This document shows, one piece after another, positions 47,107 through 58,985 of a stretch of 64,000 nt of DNA. The DNA is taken from assembly GCF_030272615.1 (NCBI RefSeq), contig NC_081405.1:571504752-571568751 (forward strand), given 5' to 3'. Position numbers and translations under genes: made by a program. Under the pieces are notes generated by a model. It searched no databases. It was not told where the DNA came from and saw nothing but the letters and a program-made list of their open reading frames with translations. The stretch is from Cryptomeria japonica (Eukaryota > Streptophyta > Pinopsida > Cupressales > Cupressaceae). How positions within the stretch are numbered: position 1 is the stretch's first letter; each line of letters begins with the position of its first letter.

Positions 47107-48409
47107 GAGGGAGTGGAAGAACCTGATTTTGGATGCCAAGGAGAGAATTGAAAGGAAAAAAGGAAATACACCACTAGACGCTAGAAGAAGGTACGAGATA
47201 CTATTAAGAATGTAATTATGTACTAATTAATTACTCTTTATATTTATACAATCTAACATATTTCAAACTTTATATAGACTGAGTGACATGTCAAAGGCAA
47301 CCAAGGCAAGGCAAGAAAAGAACGGGCAACACAAACTCGGCTCTGGTGGTTACTTGAAACTTGTTGCATGAATTGTAAGTATCTCACGTAAATGAAATAT
47401 TGCATCAAAATATTAATAAACTGCAAACATTTTTTTTTATCAAACAATGCAAGCAAAATTCACGGTACCAAGCAAAAATGCAAGGTTCTGAATTCAATAG
47501 AGCGCCCACAGAAGATGACAAGAGAATTGCCTACCAGCAAGGTTATTCAACCGTGGCTGATCGGCTACAAGAATTGAGTAGGAATACACAACATTCGAGT
47601 GCATCTGTCACATAGGTAAATATGCTAAATGGAAATTGTTTCAAATTGAATACTTTACCAATAATCTAATTGATGTTGAGTTCCAACATAAAGTGACTAT
47701 ATTTGTTTTAAATAAGCAAGCAGTGATAACAATGTGCATGTCATTGGAATGCAGTCTGCTAATCGTGAAATACCACCTGCACATGAAGGTCCAGATGTGC
47801 ATCCCAGTAGTGGAGGTATTCATTTGCTATTCAAATTTATTTACTTATCTATTAATACAATTAAACATCTTAATTTGTAATTAGAGTAGTAATTAATGTA
47901 ACCTTTTCTGTTAATATTTTAGAGCATGTAGTCGGTGGTGAGCAAGTGGAACATGATCTGGGTACACAACATCAAGAATGTGATGTTCCCCACTCAGGTA
48001 AAGAGGACCACTGTTATTGCTTTAAACAAATATAATTGCAATTGGTGTTTAGCATTAATGCAACCTTTAGTATTTCAACTCCAGATGATCTAGAGGGTGT
48101 TCAACATCTTGAGGTTGAGGCTACACGAAATGATGTGGCCCCATCAGGTAAAGAGCACAACAATTATGTTCTCTAAATTAATGAAATACTTGTAACAATA
48201 ATATTTTTATTTTTTTTAATTTAACCCATTTCTTTGTTATTGTAGAGGACCCCCCTTTGCTTCAGTGTCCTCGTCCTTAGTATAGGACTAGGCATACATC
48301 AAGATCACGAGCAGTTGGCGGAACATCTGCAGAGGGGGGAAATGATGAAGAAACCGATGTTCCACTTAGTCTTTTCATATCTTCAAAGAAAAAACAAAGA
48401 AAGAAATGA

Positions 48410-50183
48410 TTGTAATCTAAATTATTTGATAATGACTGATTTTTATGTGTTAGTGAATGTAATTATGTGCTAATTAATAGTTATGGATGATATGTGTTAA
48501 TTAATATTGATGAATATTGCGTGTTAATTAATGTTAATAAATTTTATGTGTTAATGAATGTTATGTGATATTAATGAATGAATGCTATATTTTATTAATG
48601 GTAGAAAGAATGAATGAATGAATGTTATAAGATGTTAATGGGGAATTTAGAGTGATGTTAGGGGGGGGGAGGGGCCAAATGAGCTTCCACCTTCATGTGG
48701 TTGGCCCTGTTAAGTAGAGAATATTAAACTATTCTTGAAACCAAGAGAATCTCAACAAGATAACCCACTTTTCAATATTTCATTATGTTGCATAGTTAAT
48801 CTTATTGAATAATGTATATTGAATCTCAATTGCAGGGTCCAACAGAGCCAACATGAACAACAACACCACAAGTTGCTGGGTATAATGAACTCCCATATTG
48901 TCTTGTTTGTACACAAACAATATGAGTTGCTTCTAGTGTTGATATCCAAGGTGGGACTACAAAAGTTATGAATATGCCTCATCCTTTTAAGTTTTTTTAT
49001 TACTTGTAAGTAATGAATATGCCTCATCCTTGTAAGTTTTTTATTACTTGTAAGTCATGAATATTTCTCTTTAGTTGATTAAAATCATTTCAGTGAATGC
49101 AAATCTTGATTATTATAAAGTGATATCCACACTATCAATTCCAAATTGAAACCCTTTCAGTGCATGAATGTTGTTTGCCAAAATGCCATCTCAAAAGTAT
49201 CAGCAAACAAACATTGGCGTTCACAAAATCAAGAAAGAAAAACTGAAAATTAGTAGTAGAGCATTGAAGTAAACTGTTTGTCAAGAAGCATAGTTGAAAA
49301 GGTGCAAAAGAAATTGGTTTCAAAATAGGGGTAGACCATTACAAATTGGCAACTTGGCATCACTTCTCTTCTTATTTCTCCTCAATCCTCTTGCTTTGCA
49401 CTCTCACTTTTTCACCTGGCACCTGCAAATCTCACTCTCACATTCATAGTTGTCAACTTCTTGCTCTTTGTTTTTGTGAGTTGAAACAAAAATAGGAGGC
49501 AGTTTTATAAAGTTGGTGGGGTTTGGGTGAGGCCCATAGGTTGTGATGGTTTGACCTTGGGCATGGAGTTTGAAAAAAAGTTCTGATTTTTTTTAAATCA
49601 CTTATGGGATGTTGGGATGGTAAGGAGGCTCTTGGGAGTCCCTCAAATGTCTCAAGGATGTCCTAGAGATGTCTCGGAGATAATGGCATTGGATTGCACT
49701 GGGTGGCAGGGGGACGTCCCATCCAAGTCCCTGTATTCTGAAGGTGTCCCCATTTCAAAAACAAATAGTTTTGGGGGAGGAAATGCCCTTGTGGAAACAT
49801 GAACCCGGTGAAGACATTAAGAGGGCATGAAGGCACAACCAAGGGCCATTGAGTAGAAGACAAAGGAAAAATCTTGGAAACAAGAGGAGGAGCACTTGGA
49901 GAAGAAGGTAGGGAAAATAGTTGTCCGACCAATAGAGAAGCTGAACTCTGAGGGAAAACTACCAGAGATAGCAAGAAACTCTCCACCCAAAGAAGGGGAG
50001 ACAAAACCAACAATCTCTTCTTAGAGAGGAGCTCTAGACCCCAAATCTGAAGAAAGAAATAGAGCTAAAGTAAGTGAATTGGATAACAACAAGAATGTAA
50101 AGTGCACCCCTGATTTGCTAACCAAAATGCTCAAAATTAAATGAAAATATTTAATGAATACACAAAACTATATACATATGCAA
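48410..50183. other. CACTA 3' spacer
   Basis: No gene is supported. A TGTTAATTAATG/TGAATG-rich simple stretch lies at 48430-48640 and a poly-G run near 48660-48672. Frames such as 49617-49802 and 49663-50013 have no recognisable domain. Confidence 0.5.
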
Positions 50184-50653
50184 GCGCACCATGGTTGAGA
50201 TGGTCCAACTCCCTAGTCTCACTCTATGACAAAGCTCATACCATATCTAAATCAAAGACATCTCAAATGCATTGTCCATGGAAAGCTGCAAAATGCCATT
50301 TTCATACATAAGCAAGACATACACAATTGGGCACAATCACCAAGAGAATGGTAAAAGGTGTGTTTGAGATCACTGTCCTAATTGTGATTTGGTCATGAAG
50401 AGATCACCGTAAATTTGTCAACCTTTTTGGTGATCTCTTCGTGACCACACCACAATTAGGACAATGATCTCAAACACACTTTTTACCATTCTCTTGGTGA
50501 TTGTGTCCAATTGTGTATGTCTTGCTTATGTATGAAAATGGCATTTTGCAGCTTTCCACCGACGATGTATTTGAGATGTCTTTGACTTAGATATGGCATG
50601 AGCTTAGTCGTAGAGTGAGACTAGGGAGTTGGACCATCTCAACCATGGTGTGC
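50184..50653. repeat. Long inverted repeat: 225-bp arms, 20-nt loop
   Basis: The left arm 50184-50408 and right arm 50429-50653 are complementary with few mismatches and no evident gap. Examples are CACCATGGTTGAGATGGTCC against GGACCATCTCAACCATGGTG, and GGTCATGAAGAGATCACC against GGTGATCTCTTCGTGACC. The loop is AT-rich. A transcript would form a long double-stranded RNA hairpin. It may be a foldback MITE inside the CACTA element or an inverted duplication formed in place. Confidence 0.95.
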
Positions 50654-50779
50654 CTGATCATATTAGCTTGAAACCATGCACCTCATATTAGCCTCAAACC
50701 TATGCCCCTATTGGTAGGTGGTGGGGATAGAATATCATTCACTGTACATATCAATGATTGGATAATAATAAAAAAAAAT

Positions 50780-51264
50780 TGATAAAAATTATCATTGTCG
50801 GAATTACGATGAATACCAAGCTTTCGACTGATGATGTAATCAGCAGACATACAACGTTCTCGTTAGTGAAATGTTTTGGAATCATCGCACTTCCGAGTCA
50901 AACCACACAAACATCTGACGAGGTTGTTGTATGTGCGATGGTACTTCGTAATCAGATGGTCATTGATGTCTTTGAATGGACCGACGACACAAGCATCAGA
51001 CAAACAACATCACCATCAGTGCAAAGTTCCAAATCGTCATCGGCTTTGTGATGAAATCTACTGATTCTGATGACTTTTTTGACCAAAAGAGAATTCATAC
51101 CCACTGTCGGCAGAGTCCATGGGATTGTTGTATTTCCAACGAGCAAGGCATCATCGACCAATCCGACGATGATTTTTCGATGGCTACTTTTGTCGGCACT
51201 CCGATGAAAATTAGTTGCAAATCCGACAATCGGCCGTCGGAAATCAGCTCCAAATGTACTAGTG
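50780..51264 (-). repeat. 3' terminal inverted repeat and subterminal region of the CACTA element
   Basis: A dense set of CCGACGAT, GTCGGAATT, CATCGACC, CCGATGAAAA and CCGTCGGAAAT motifs lies on both strands, ending CCAAATGTACTAGTG at 51264. Clustered short inverted motifs inside the TIR are a hallmark of CACTA ends. Small ORFs here (50758, 50976) overlap them and are not genes. Confidence 0.88.
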
Positions 51265-51267
51265 ACA

Positions 51268-52713
51268 TAGACTCATTCTCATACTAGTTATCATCAAACC
51301 TCCCATGGAGAAGAACTACCACCATGCATGACCATGATGATACCCAAGATCATACCAATGTGTACAATTATACTCAATCAAACATTCAAAATCATGATAG
51401 AAGGAGACCATGTGTCAAATTTGGGGGCAATACTCAAGATCACTCTTATGACACCTCCTATCTTCATAGTTGTGACATGTATTGACCTAGACCTAGTGCT
51501 CTTGATTACAACACCATACCAAGTGTTCCATATACAAGTTATAACTATGTTTCTCCTCCATATGAACACATCTATGATCAATACCATCCATACATGCATT
51601 ATATCCCTCCTCCTCTCCCTGGTGGCTCAGACATGAGACTAGCTCAAAGAAGGAAGACACCACCCAAGAGTGGCTTACAATAACAGATAAAGGATTTATA
51701 AAATAAAATGGCAGACATGAATACATCAAAGAAACAATATACAATTAAATATATATGTCCTTACCCATTTGATAGAAGCATTCCAATGCCTCCATTTACT
51801 CCACATTTTTTTACACCAAAGTTTGATAAGTACAAAGGCAAAGGGGATCCTAAGGCACACATAAGATAGTTTTTTCATAGCTTGCATTGAGGTAGCAAGA
51901 GAAGAAACATACTTGATGAGATTATTCCCACAGAGCTTAGGTGAACAAGTAATGGAATGGTTCTCCCAACTTCCACCTACAATTAAATCATGGAGTGACC
52001 TAGCAAAGGCTTTTATACAACACTTCTCATATAATATTGAAACAGATTTGTCAGTGGATACCTTGTGCAATACTAGGTAGAAAAATGGGGAATTTTTCTC
52101 ATCATTTTTCCAATGATCGAGAGGTCTTGCTATTCGATTCTCTTGTGATATACCACCAAAAAAATGGTAGAGATGTTCACTCAAAATGTCAACAAGGATA
52201 TTGGATATGAGTTCAGAAAATCTTGTTTGTCTACCTTGAAGGAGGTCATTGAGAAAGGAATGGCACCAGAAAAAGACCTTATTGAACAAGGTGTCATTGA
52301 GATATTCAAAGAAAACAAAGAGGAATCAAACGGGAAAGACAAACCCAATTTTTGGAACAAAAATTAGAGCACAATCAATGACGGGATAGTAGATGCAAAT
52401 GTTGTGAAACCTAAGATTACTTTCCCCAGTGCAAGTTCTTCTAATATGAATGATCAAGTGAACAATCAAAGGAAATCAAAACCTGAAGAAAGTACACTAT
52501 GCTGTGAGAACTGATTGAAATCATATTCAAAAATTTAGTGGCAAACAAGATCATAATAGTACCAAATAATCCACCATATAAGCCAAAAGTAAAACCAAAT
52601 TGGTGGAATGATGATGAATATTGTGAATACCACAAGAGTAAATGGCATTTAACTAGCAATTGTCATAGATTGAAGAATATCATACAAGATCTTATTGACA
52701 ACTCGACGACATA
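51268..52713 (+). pseudogene. gag: gag remainder of the host element
   Basis: It resumes after the CACTA element. It is Tyr/His/Pro-rich (YNYVSPPYEHIYDQYHPYM), then PFDRSIPMPPFTPHFFTPKF, the capsid domain (LMRLFPQSLGEQVMEWFSQL, FSYNIETDLSVDTLCNTR), and a Tat-type finger CEYHKSKWHLTSNC near 52620-52660 followed by RLKNIIQDLIDNS. It is homologous to 24483-25330 in the nested element. Frameshifts occur near 51890, 52090 and 52490, with many stops. Confidence 0.8.
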
Positions 52714-53910
52714 GAAGTTGATGGTCATATATCTAATGAAGAGTATACGATGTTTAAGGAACCATTTCCTAAACATGACAAGGGAAAAGCTAAAACTATA
52801 GACAATCAAGCTAATTATACCAAGATTCCCTATGATTATGATTCTACTATTAAGCATATTTCAATGGACAGTCATGTTTCGACCATTATCCTAAAGGACA
52901 AAACTCTCGAAGGTTCTACCTAAAGGAGTAAAGTTGTTTTGAAAGGCATTGGACCATCTTCCTCATCTTCCAAAAATGAAACCTCTGAATGTAATGTCAT
53001 AACCCACCAAGGTAAAGTCATCTTGCAAGGCATTTCATCTAGGAACACAACCTCCTCATCCACCAAGAATGAGTATGACCTTGTAGATCAGCTAGGGAAA
53101 ACACATGCCCTCATTTACATCCTTGAGAATTACTCATACCCCCTTCACATAAGGCCATCCTTGATAAATTATTGAGAGAAAATTTTGTACATAATGATTT
53201 GAACATGGACCAATTTAAATTGATGGTGGGATACCTTTATGTTCTGTGTAGCCTTACATTCACAGAAGCCGCTGATGCATCTGTAACTCAACCTCATAAT
53301 GCACCTCTACATATCGAAGCCTTTCTCCATGAAAACTAAATAAAACAAGTCTTGATAGATGGAGGAGAAGATCTGGACATTTGTACATTGAATATGATTA
53401 AGCAATTACGATATTCTGAAAAGGTTGTGAATTCTACACATGCAATCACCATTAAAGGATATGATGACGACGAGTGCTCATCTAAGGGTACAGTCACCTT
53501 ACCTCTTAGAGTTGGGCCATTTATGAAGTATGTGGTATGTTAATTCCTTGATTTAGAGCTCACATACAACATACTCCTAGGAAGTCCATGGATTCACAAA
53601 ATGAGAGTCGTTCCCTCAACATATCATCAATGTGTCAAGTTCGCACATAATCTAGTTGAAGTGACTGTTAATGGTGATCCAAATCCATTCATATATTGCA
53701 ATAACCTATGACCAAAATCAGAAACAATAATATCAGTCAATAGAGAAGCTACTCCATCATCTGCATATCTTGATCCTGGATCATTGAAACCTTCTAAATT
53801 AAAACAAGTAGAGTTCAAAGAAAAAATCAAGGTTAAAGACATGGAATGTGGTGAGTATATCTTTCATGTTGATCAACTCCCACTATCTCCTAACACATTT
53901 AGTTGATAGG
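52714..53910 (+). pseudogene. pro: Protease region of the host element
   Basis: The aspartic protease core VLIDGGEDLDICTLNMIKQL (about 53349-53408) keeps the D-G-G form. SKGTVTLPLRVGPFMKYVV and a [20 protein letters not shown]-type C-terminal strand follow (53565-53625). It corresponds to 25782-26130 in the nested element. Stops occur at about 53170, 53338 and 53541. Confidence 0.8.
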
Positions 53911-54640
53911 AACAACCTACAAACAATTTGCAATATCAAGGAATTGGGTGTGAACCACCTAGTGTTGTGGCTACTAAGTCTGAATGCAAATCTCCTCTAG
54001 TTGGGCAAGTAGCTCTTGATATCAATAGTCCTAAGAGTGATTCCAACAAAGAATCTATTGAATATATCACCAACCCTCTTGAGAAATCATATAGCCTTAC
54101 CATTTCATCCACTCATTCCATTTCCACTCCACTCCTAGGATTGGATCAACAAGAATCACAAAAGACCTTACTCATTGGGGATGAAAAATCAAGCTTTGAA
54201 AAGAAAAATATAAAATTCAAAAATAAAGAGAAGTCCTTCAGTCCAAATCAAAATAAAAAGCTATTGGACTACAAAAATCAAAGTCAAGGATAAAAATCCT
54301 ATGAAGAAAAAAGAACAAGAGTTGATCTCCCCTAATACCAAAATATTTGCGAGCAAAAGTTTTAATATTTCAAGTCAAAAATAATACTTGTTGATCCTAA
54401 GTTTCCATCATGCCATCCTACTTTCACTTATTTTCACAATCATAAGGCTTCATAACTCATCCGCTTGTTCCACATATATATTCCCTTTTGGCGATACATC
54501 ACATCAATGGACCTTTAATGGAACTTCCTCGAAGAAATTTGTTGTCAGGGATGCCCAAAATTCTTTAGGTGACACACATATGGGCCAATGTAGTTCACAC
54601 ATTAGTAATTTTGCCTTAGTTCCCTCATCAAGGAAGACAA
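53911..54640 (+). other. Junction where RT, RNase H and integrase are missing
   Basis: Directly after protease comes a Ser/Lys/Asn-rich frame (53928-54293) with no recognisable domain, then AT-rich DNA. In the nested Tat element the same interval holds about 3 kb of RT to integrase. None of those motifs is found here in any frame. Confidence 0.7.
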
Positions 54641-54905
54641 TCAAGGGACCAACACATCATTCAGTCAAGGAACAACGTAGCTACAATCATAAGGTAACGC
54701 CTCACACATTTGAGGTGGGTGACTTAGTTCTTAGAGAAAATCCTAAAAAATCCACAGGACGGAGAAAAGAAACAAAAATTTGAGCCCAATTGGCTTGGTC
54801 CTTACGTCATCACAACAGTCTATGGATTAGGTGCATATCATCTCTCAACACCAGATGGAGAACCTTTGGAAGATTTAATTAACAACATGCACCTTCATTG
54901 ATTCT
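54641..54905 (+). pseudogene. pol: Integrase C-terminal tail of the host element
   Basis: SYNHKVTPHTFEVGDLVLRE followed, after a one-base shift near 54778, by FEPNWLGPYVITTVYGLGAY and a NNMHLH end. It matches the last ~70 residues of the nested Tat integrase (GPF/Y domain). Only this tail survives, so an internal deletion removed the rest of pol. Confidence 0.85.
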
Positions 54906-56542
54906 ACACATAGCTTTTCAGAATATCCTAATAGAAAAACATACAAAAAAATATAAAAATATAAAAAAATAAAAAATAAAAAGTCATTACTTGGTGAAAA
55001 CCTGGCAAACAGGCACCTTGTGACACAAAAAAAAAAATTGAAAAATTTGGAAAAAGTAAAAAGAAACAAATTTGTCCAATGGTGAAAACCACTTTGATGG
55101 CACCTTGGGAAATTACCATGGTGAAAACCGAGTTACCAATGCCATGTGTAGAGATATTTATCCTCCCTCCTTTAGGATTCAATCTTATCCTTTCACTTTG
55201 CACACATTCCCATCATGGCTTGTTATTGATCTACCTAAGATTGGTTAGCCAATCATAATAAACATCTCTTCTCACCCTTTCCTTCCATAATAAATTAGGT
55301 CCAATCTATAACTGGGGCAAAATCCTAAATCTAGTGATGGAAGTGGTACCCTAAGCATTGGATGTTTTAAGGAGCATCATCTTTTTGTTCCTCCTTTTTG
55401 CACATAATCCACAATAAAAGATCATCTTGTATCGCCAATATGCAATAAATTTTTGTTCTTCTTCATAATAAAGTATCAGTTTCATGGATTCAGTCAGTTT
55501 GAGATGAGGCACAAGCAGGAGTGGGCTTTCAACAAATCAAATCTTTCAGCAGACTTTGGTAACAACATGGTTTTCAGCATGATCTGTCCTTTATCAAGAT
55601 GACAACATTGTGACCAAATCAAACATGTTAACATATGTGGCAAGAAACACAAATAACTTAAAGCTTTCATTGTGTGTTGGTGTCAAGTCTTGGTTTTATT
55701 TTGATTTTATCTTTTGGTGACATGTCTTTTAGCTTTTCTAGCTTTTCTAGGATGTCTCTAACTAGATATTATATCTCCAAGATGTCTTTGACTAGAAAGG
55801 CAAGGATGGGATATGTTCACCTATTGTTTTGTTGTTTGTGGATTGTCTCTTAGTAATTCTATAACTTGTACAAGGATATGCGGACACTATGAGTCTAGTG
55901 TGAACCGGGGAATTCCTTGTTTGTGACTGTCTGATCTCCATGCAAACAGGTATAATGACTTTCTAGGTCGAACCTATACCTCGATTGTCATAACCTATTT
56001 TCCATAATAAAGCTCAATGATGATAAAGCACAAGAATCTCTCTCACTTTCATATCTTCTATCTTCCATCCCCCTTTCCTAATTGACCTCCATTGTCCTTC
56101 GCTGAGTCCGTGTAGCCCACTATGGCGTGACTGAGTACAATGGCACACCAAAAATATCTACATTTCATGTAGTATTCACCATCATCATCATATCTTAGCA
56201 TATCTTATTTCATGCATACATATATAAATCATAATCAAATCCCATTCTACACACACCACTTATTAGCATGTTACATATACATTTGTATTCTCATTATGTA
56301 AATAATTATAACATGTTAATAGTCATACATCCATCTACATATAGTACCTCCATATTTGCATAAACATATAAAACAGAAAAAGAACAAAAAATATTGCATA
56401 TCATCATGTACATATTTTGCATCTATTACATCATCAGAAGCATCAAAGAATCATTATAGGAACATGCATACATAAATTGCATTAACATGTAGAATTATAA
56501 ATACATAGTACACATGCATATAGCTTTTGCAAGCATGGAGCA

Positions 56543-56578
<36 letters not shown>

Positions 56579-56690
56579 AAAAATAATGTGTCGCATGATA
56601 CAATAATGTTAATATCACATAAGGCTACAAAATCACCCAAAAGGTGTCTACATCATCATACAAAAACTAATACAAAACTGGATCTAAGAG
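54906..56690 (+). other. 3' noncoding region of the host element, left part
   Basis: It starts with A-rich low-complexity sequence (54940-55070), including GTGAAAACC repeats near 54997, 55082 and 55121. It then runs as AT-rich sequence with a (TA)n run at about 56549-56576. No sense-strand gene is visible. Confidence 0.55.
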
Positions 56691-56830
56691 AGCTATGACG
56701 AAGACCCTCCCTAAGAGCCAGTTGGCCTCGAAGGAATCTGAGCTCTCGAAGTCCCTGCTCTAGGATCACCCCCTTTGTCTCTCCCTCTTGGTGGTGTGGG
56801 TGGACCCATAGCTCCACCACTTGATGATTA

Positions 56831-57439
56831 TCATATGTCCCCTCCCCTTGTGGTAGTCCTAGAAGATCTCCTAAATCTCCTAGCCCTTAGCTCTGGAGGA
56901 ACTGCTACATAGTACAGATCTCTCCAATAGGCTATCTCATCTCTTGCCCATGGGACATATGCATATCTAGCCTCTATGTCCTCATTTTCTCTCATGCCTT
57001 CCCTCAGTGTCTCCTCATCTTTCATATACCTCTGGATGGCCTGATCCCTCTCTCTTTGCATCTCTACTTACTGTCGCCTCAATCAAGTCACGTCTCTCTC
57101 GAGATCATTGATCTCATCAGCCTGTCTTGTTGCAATCTCTCATAGCACTAGCAACTCATCCTCCTCCTCATCTCTACCTTGAGAACCCTCCTCCTATCTA
57201 GCCTATCCCTATACCTTTCCTTGGGCATCTGTCCCTAGTATATGTCCCTGTACCTATCTACCATCCTATAGGACCTATCCTCCTCTAACCCTCGGTGGCC
57301 TCCCTCCCTATGGATCCTATCTCTCCTCAACCCTCTCTCCAGCATCCCTCTATCCACCACTGCCCCTCACCACCCTCCTCACTTCTCCTCTCCTCTATCT
57401 CCTCCATTTCCCACCACCTCTATCCTCATCATCATCATT

Positions 57440-57501
<62 letters not shown>

Positions 57502-58690
57502 CTACCACATGCTCATCTAGATCTATCAACCAAGGTATTGGATGTGCTGAAAAATAAGCATTGTACTTTGTATCTATACCTGCGTCAACTACATATATCA
57601 GTAGATCCCAAGGCAATGAAACCATCTACTCAAACAATGTCACCGCAACATCATAGGTCAAAATCAACCCCCAATGAGCCTGCTCCCTCACTGTTCATGC
57701 AAACTTTCCCAATCCCCAAGGCATCCTTTTTTGTTGCCCAAACTTCCTGTAGACCTTGTTAATCAGATGCAAGTCCTATATATAGGGTATCCACCTGATC
57801 AGATACCTGCTCCTAAAAACATACAGTAGCTCTGTGGTGTCCTCCTCCCAATCCTCACAATCTAGATAGGGTCTCCATATGGCACTATATATATAATCTA
57901 TAACCCATCTCCAATAGTCCACCTTCCCAATCTATAGCTGGGAAGTGATCATATTGTACAAGTGTGCATAGGACTAACCATGTCCTCTCCCCCTAAAGTG
58001 CATTGGTCTAGTCACTAGTGAAATGTTCTCATATGACCACACCTGCAATAGAGTCACCCTGCAACCTAACCCATAGCCACCAAGATAATAAACTGGTTTA
58101 TCTCATGATACAAATGGGCTAGTACACATGAACCCCATGCATATCTAATGTGTTGTGTCACCAATGTTTCTAGAGTCCTTCCCCAGCCAACAACCATACC
58201 TCGTGTCGCCCTATCTGGACATAGGTAACCACTAATCACTCCTCCAACTAATGTCGATAATTTATGTCCAATAGCTAGCATAACATCCCAACTGACATGA
58301 CCTGATCTCATCTCTACCTCTGGGTCTCCAAAGACTCATCTCAGTGCATCCCTATCTCCCCCTCGGCCATATGACACTAGCTCATTGTGGATCGGTATCC
58401 TCAGGAACTTGTAAACATCCTCTAAAGCGACTGACATCTTGCCAATCGATAAATGAAATGAACAAGTCTCAGTGTGCTATCTCTTTGTTAGAGAAGTTAG
58501 TAACCATCTGTTCACCTGAATCACAAGCAGATACATGATGTGTCTCAATCCCATACCCTGAATAGTTTCCCTCTCCTCAAAGGTCAACTTTGGTCACAAC
58601 CTCTGTGTCATAGGGAATCTCTCTCATGACTCTATCTGGGGAAAGTACTCCTACATCCAAGAAAACAAATCATGCCAATCCTAGTAGTAC
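56831..58690 (-). pseudogene. Antisense plant mobile domain (PMD) gene
   Basis: Read on the minus strand from about 58690: LTFEERETIQGMGLRHIMYL, SFHLSIGKMSVALEDVYKFL, then RSGHVSWDVMLAIGHKLS and LCPDRATRGMVVGWGRTLET. These fit the aminotransferase-like PMD fold, with the 'T-F-H-l-x-x-G-x-x-x-v-t-L-e-D-v' entry. Further on come WRWVIDYIYSAIWRPYLDCE, a poly-Asp tract coded by (ATC)n (57421-57500), a charged coiled coil, and the C-terminus ARDEIAYWRDLYYVAVPPEL. Stops and at least one frameshift (between 57630 and 58060) are present. PMD proteins (MAIN/MAIL1 relatives) occur both as host genes and in transposable elements. Its antisense position in a Tat 3' region recalls antisense ORFs of other Tat elements. 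Confidence 0.65.
57421..57500. repeat. (ATC)n microsatellite within the PMD gene
   Basis: About 26 ATC triplets, coding poly-Asp on the minus strand in the PMD frame. It parallels the (GAT)n acidic tail of the CACTA transposase. Confidence 0.95.
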
Positions 58691-58985
58691 TTATGTCTAT
58701 CACATAGTGCTACTTCTATCCTAGTGCTTATGTCTATCACATGATTTTGCATCCTAGTGTATATGTCCATCACTTTGCACTTGATCCTATTTAGAGGCCT
58801 TGCTTGAGTGTATCCTCTCAACAACTTATCCAATTGGCAATGTATGTTCATCATAGAATTGTCAATTCTAGCCTATCTTTCATTTTATCTTCTCTACGGT
58901 ACCGGCTTGAATGTATCCTCTCAGCAACTTATCCAATTGACAACAAATGTTCATCACATAATTGTTGATTTGAGCCCACTTAGAC
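58690..58985. repeat. Short duplications upstream of the PMD gene
   Basis: A ~75-bp segment starting CTTGAGTGTATCCTCTCAAC (58803) recurs at about 58907 as CTTGAATGTATCCTCTCAGC. Before it, CTTATGTCTATCACAT occurs twice with a third diverged copy (58690-58765). Confidence 0.85.

Larger units (their letters stand above)
44495..48409 (+). pseudogene. SET-domain plus TNPA/Transposase_24-like gene in the CACTA element
   Basis: The first large exon (to about 45214) encodes a basic N-terminus and a near-complete SET domain. Its parts are LSLHGLGLFSMDDIKVYYNR, LMEFVGPCYNYNNWM, SMCRYALSAKYIQ, YIDGRPKATGNIAGFINST, QPNCIFEAHEGNHVFVCAIK and GEELLINYSLNRI. These hold the G-x-G, GNIAGFIN (N-H-S position) and G-E-E-L-x-x-x-Y motifs of lysine methyltransferases. 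Stops at 44990 and 45083 (CGA to TGA) break it. Later exons joined by GT/AG introns encode TDVWGNGKGVAVLEHLSRDV, an acidic/basic region (46880-47210) and HKLGSGGYLKLVA (about 47327-47370), resembling Transposase_24/TNPA. The last exon ends KKKQRKK-TGA. Same orientation as the transposase; 1.1 kb apart. Confidence 0.7.
33507..51264 (+). mobile_element. CACTA (En/Spm, CMC) DNA transposon, 17.76 kb
   Basis: The 5' end is CACTAATACATTTGGACTAG. The complement of the 3' end is CACTAGTACATTTGGAGCTG. Homology runs to about 34 bp. The 3-bp target duplication ACA is present on both sides (33504-33506 and 51265-51267). Subterminal regions are rich in CGTAATTCCGATGA/GTCGGAATTACGATG-type motifs. Inside are a TNP2-type transposase gene (39043-43405), a SET-domain/TNPA-like gene (44495-48409), a PPR fragment, a virus-like fragment and a long hairpin. 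It interrupts the host gag. Confidence 0.93.

Noticed and set aside
49617-50013. ORFs on both strands in the CACTA 3' spacer
   Set aside because: No recognisable domain, no support from splice structure, and overlapping frames on opposite strands.
50758-51287. ORFs of about 97 and 103 residues
   Set aside because: They overlap the CACTA subterminal motif clusters and terminus; the sequence is explained by binding-site repeats.
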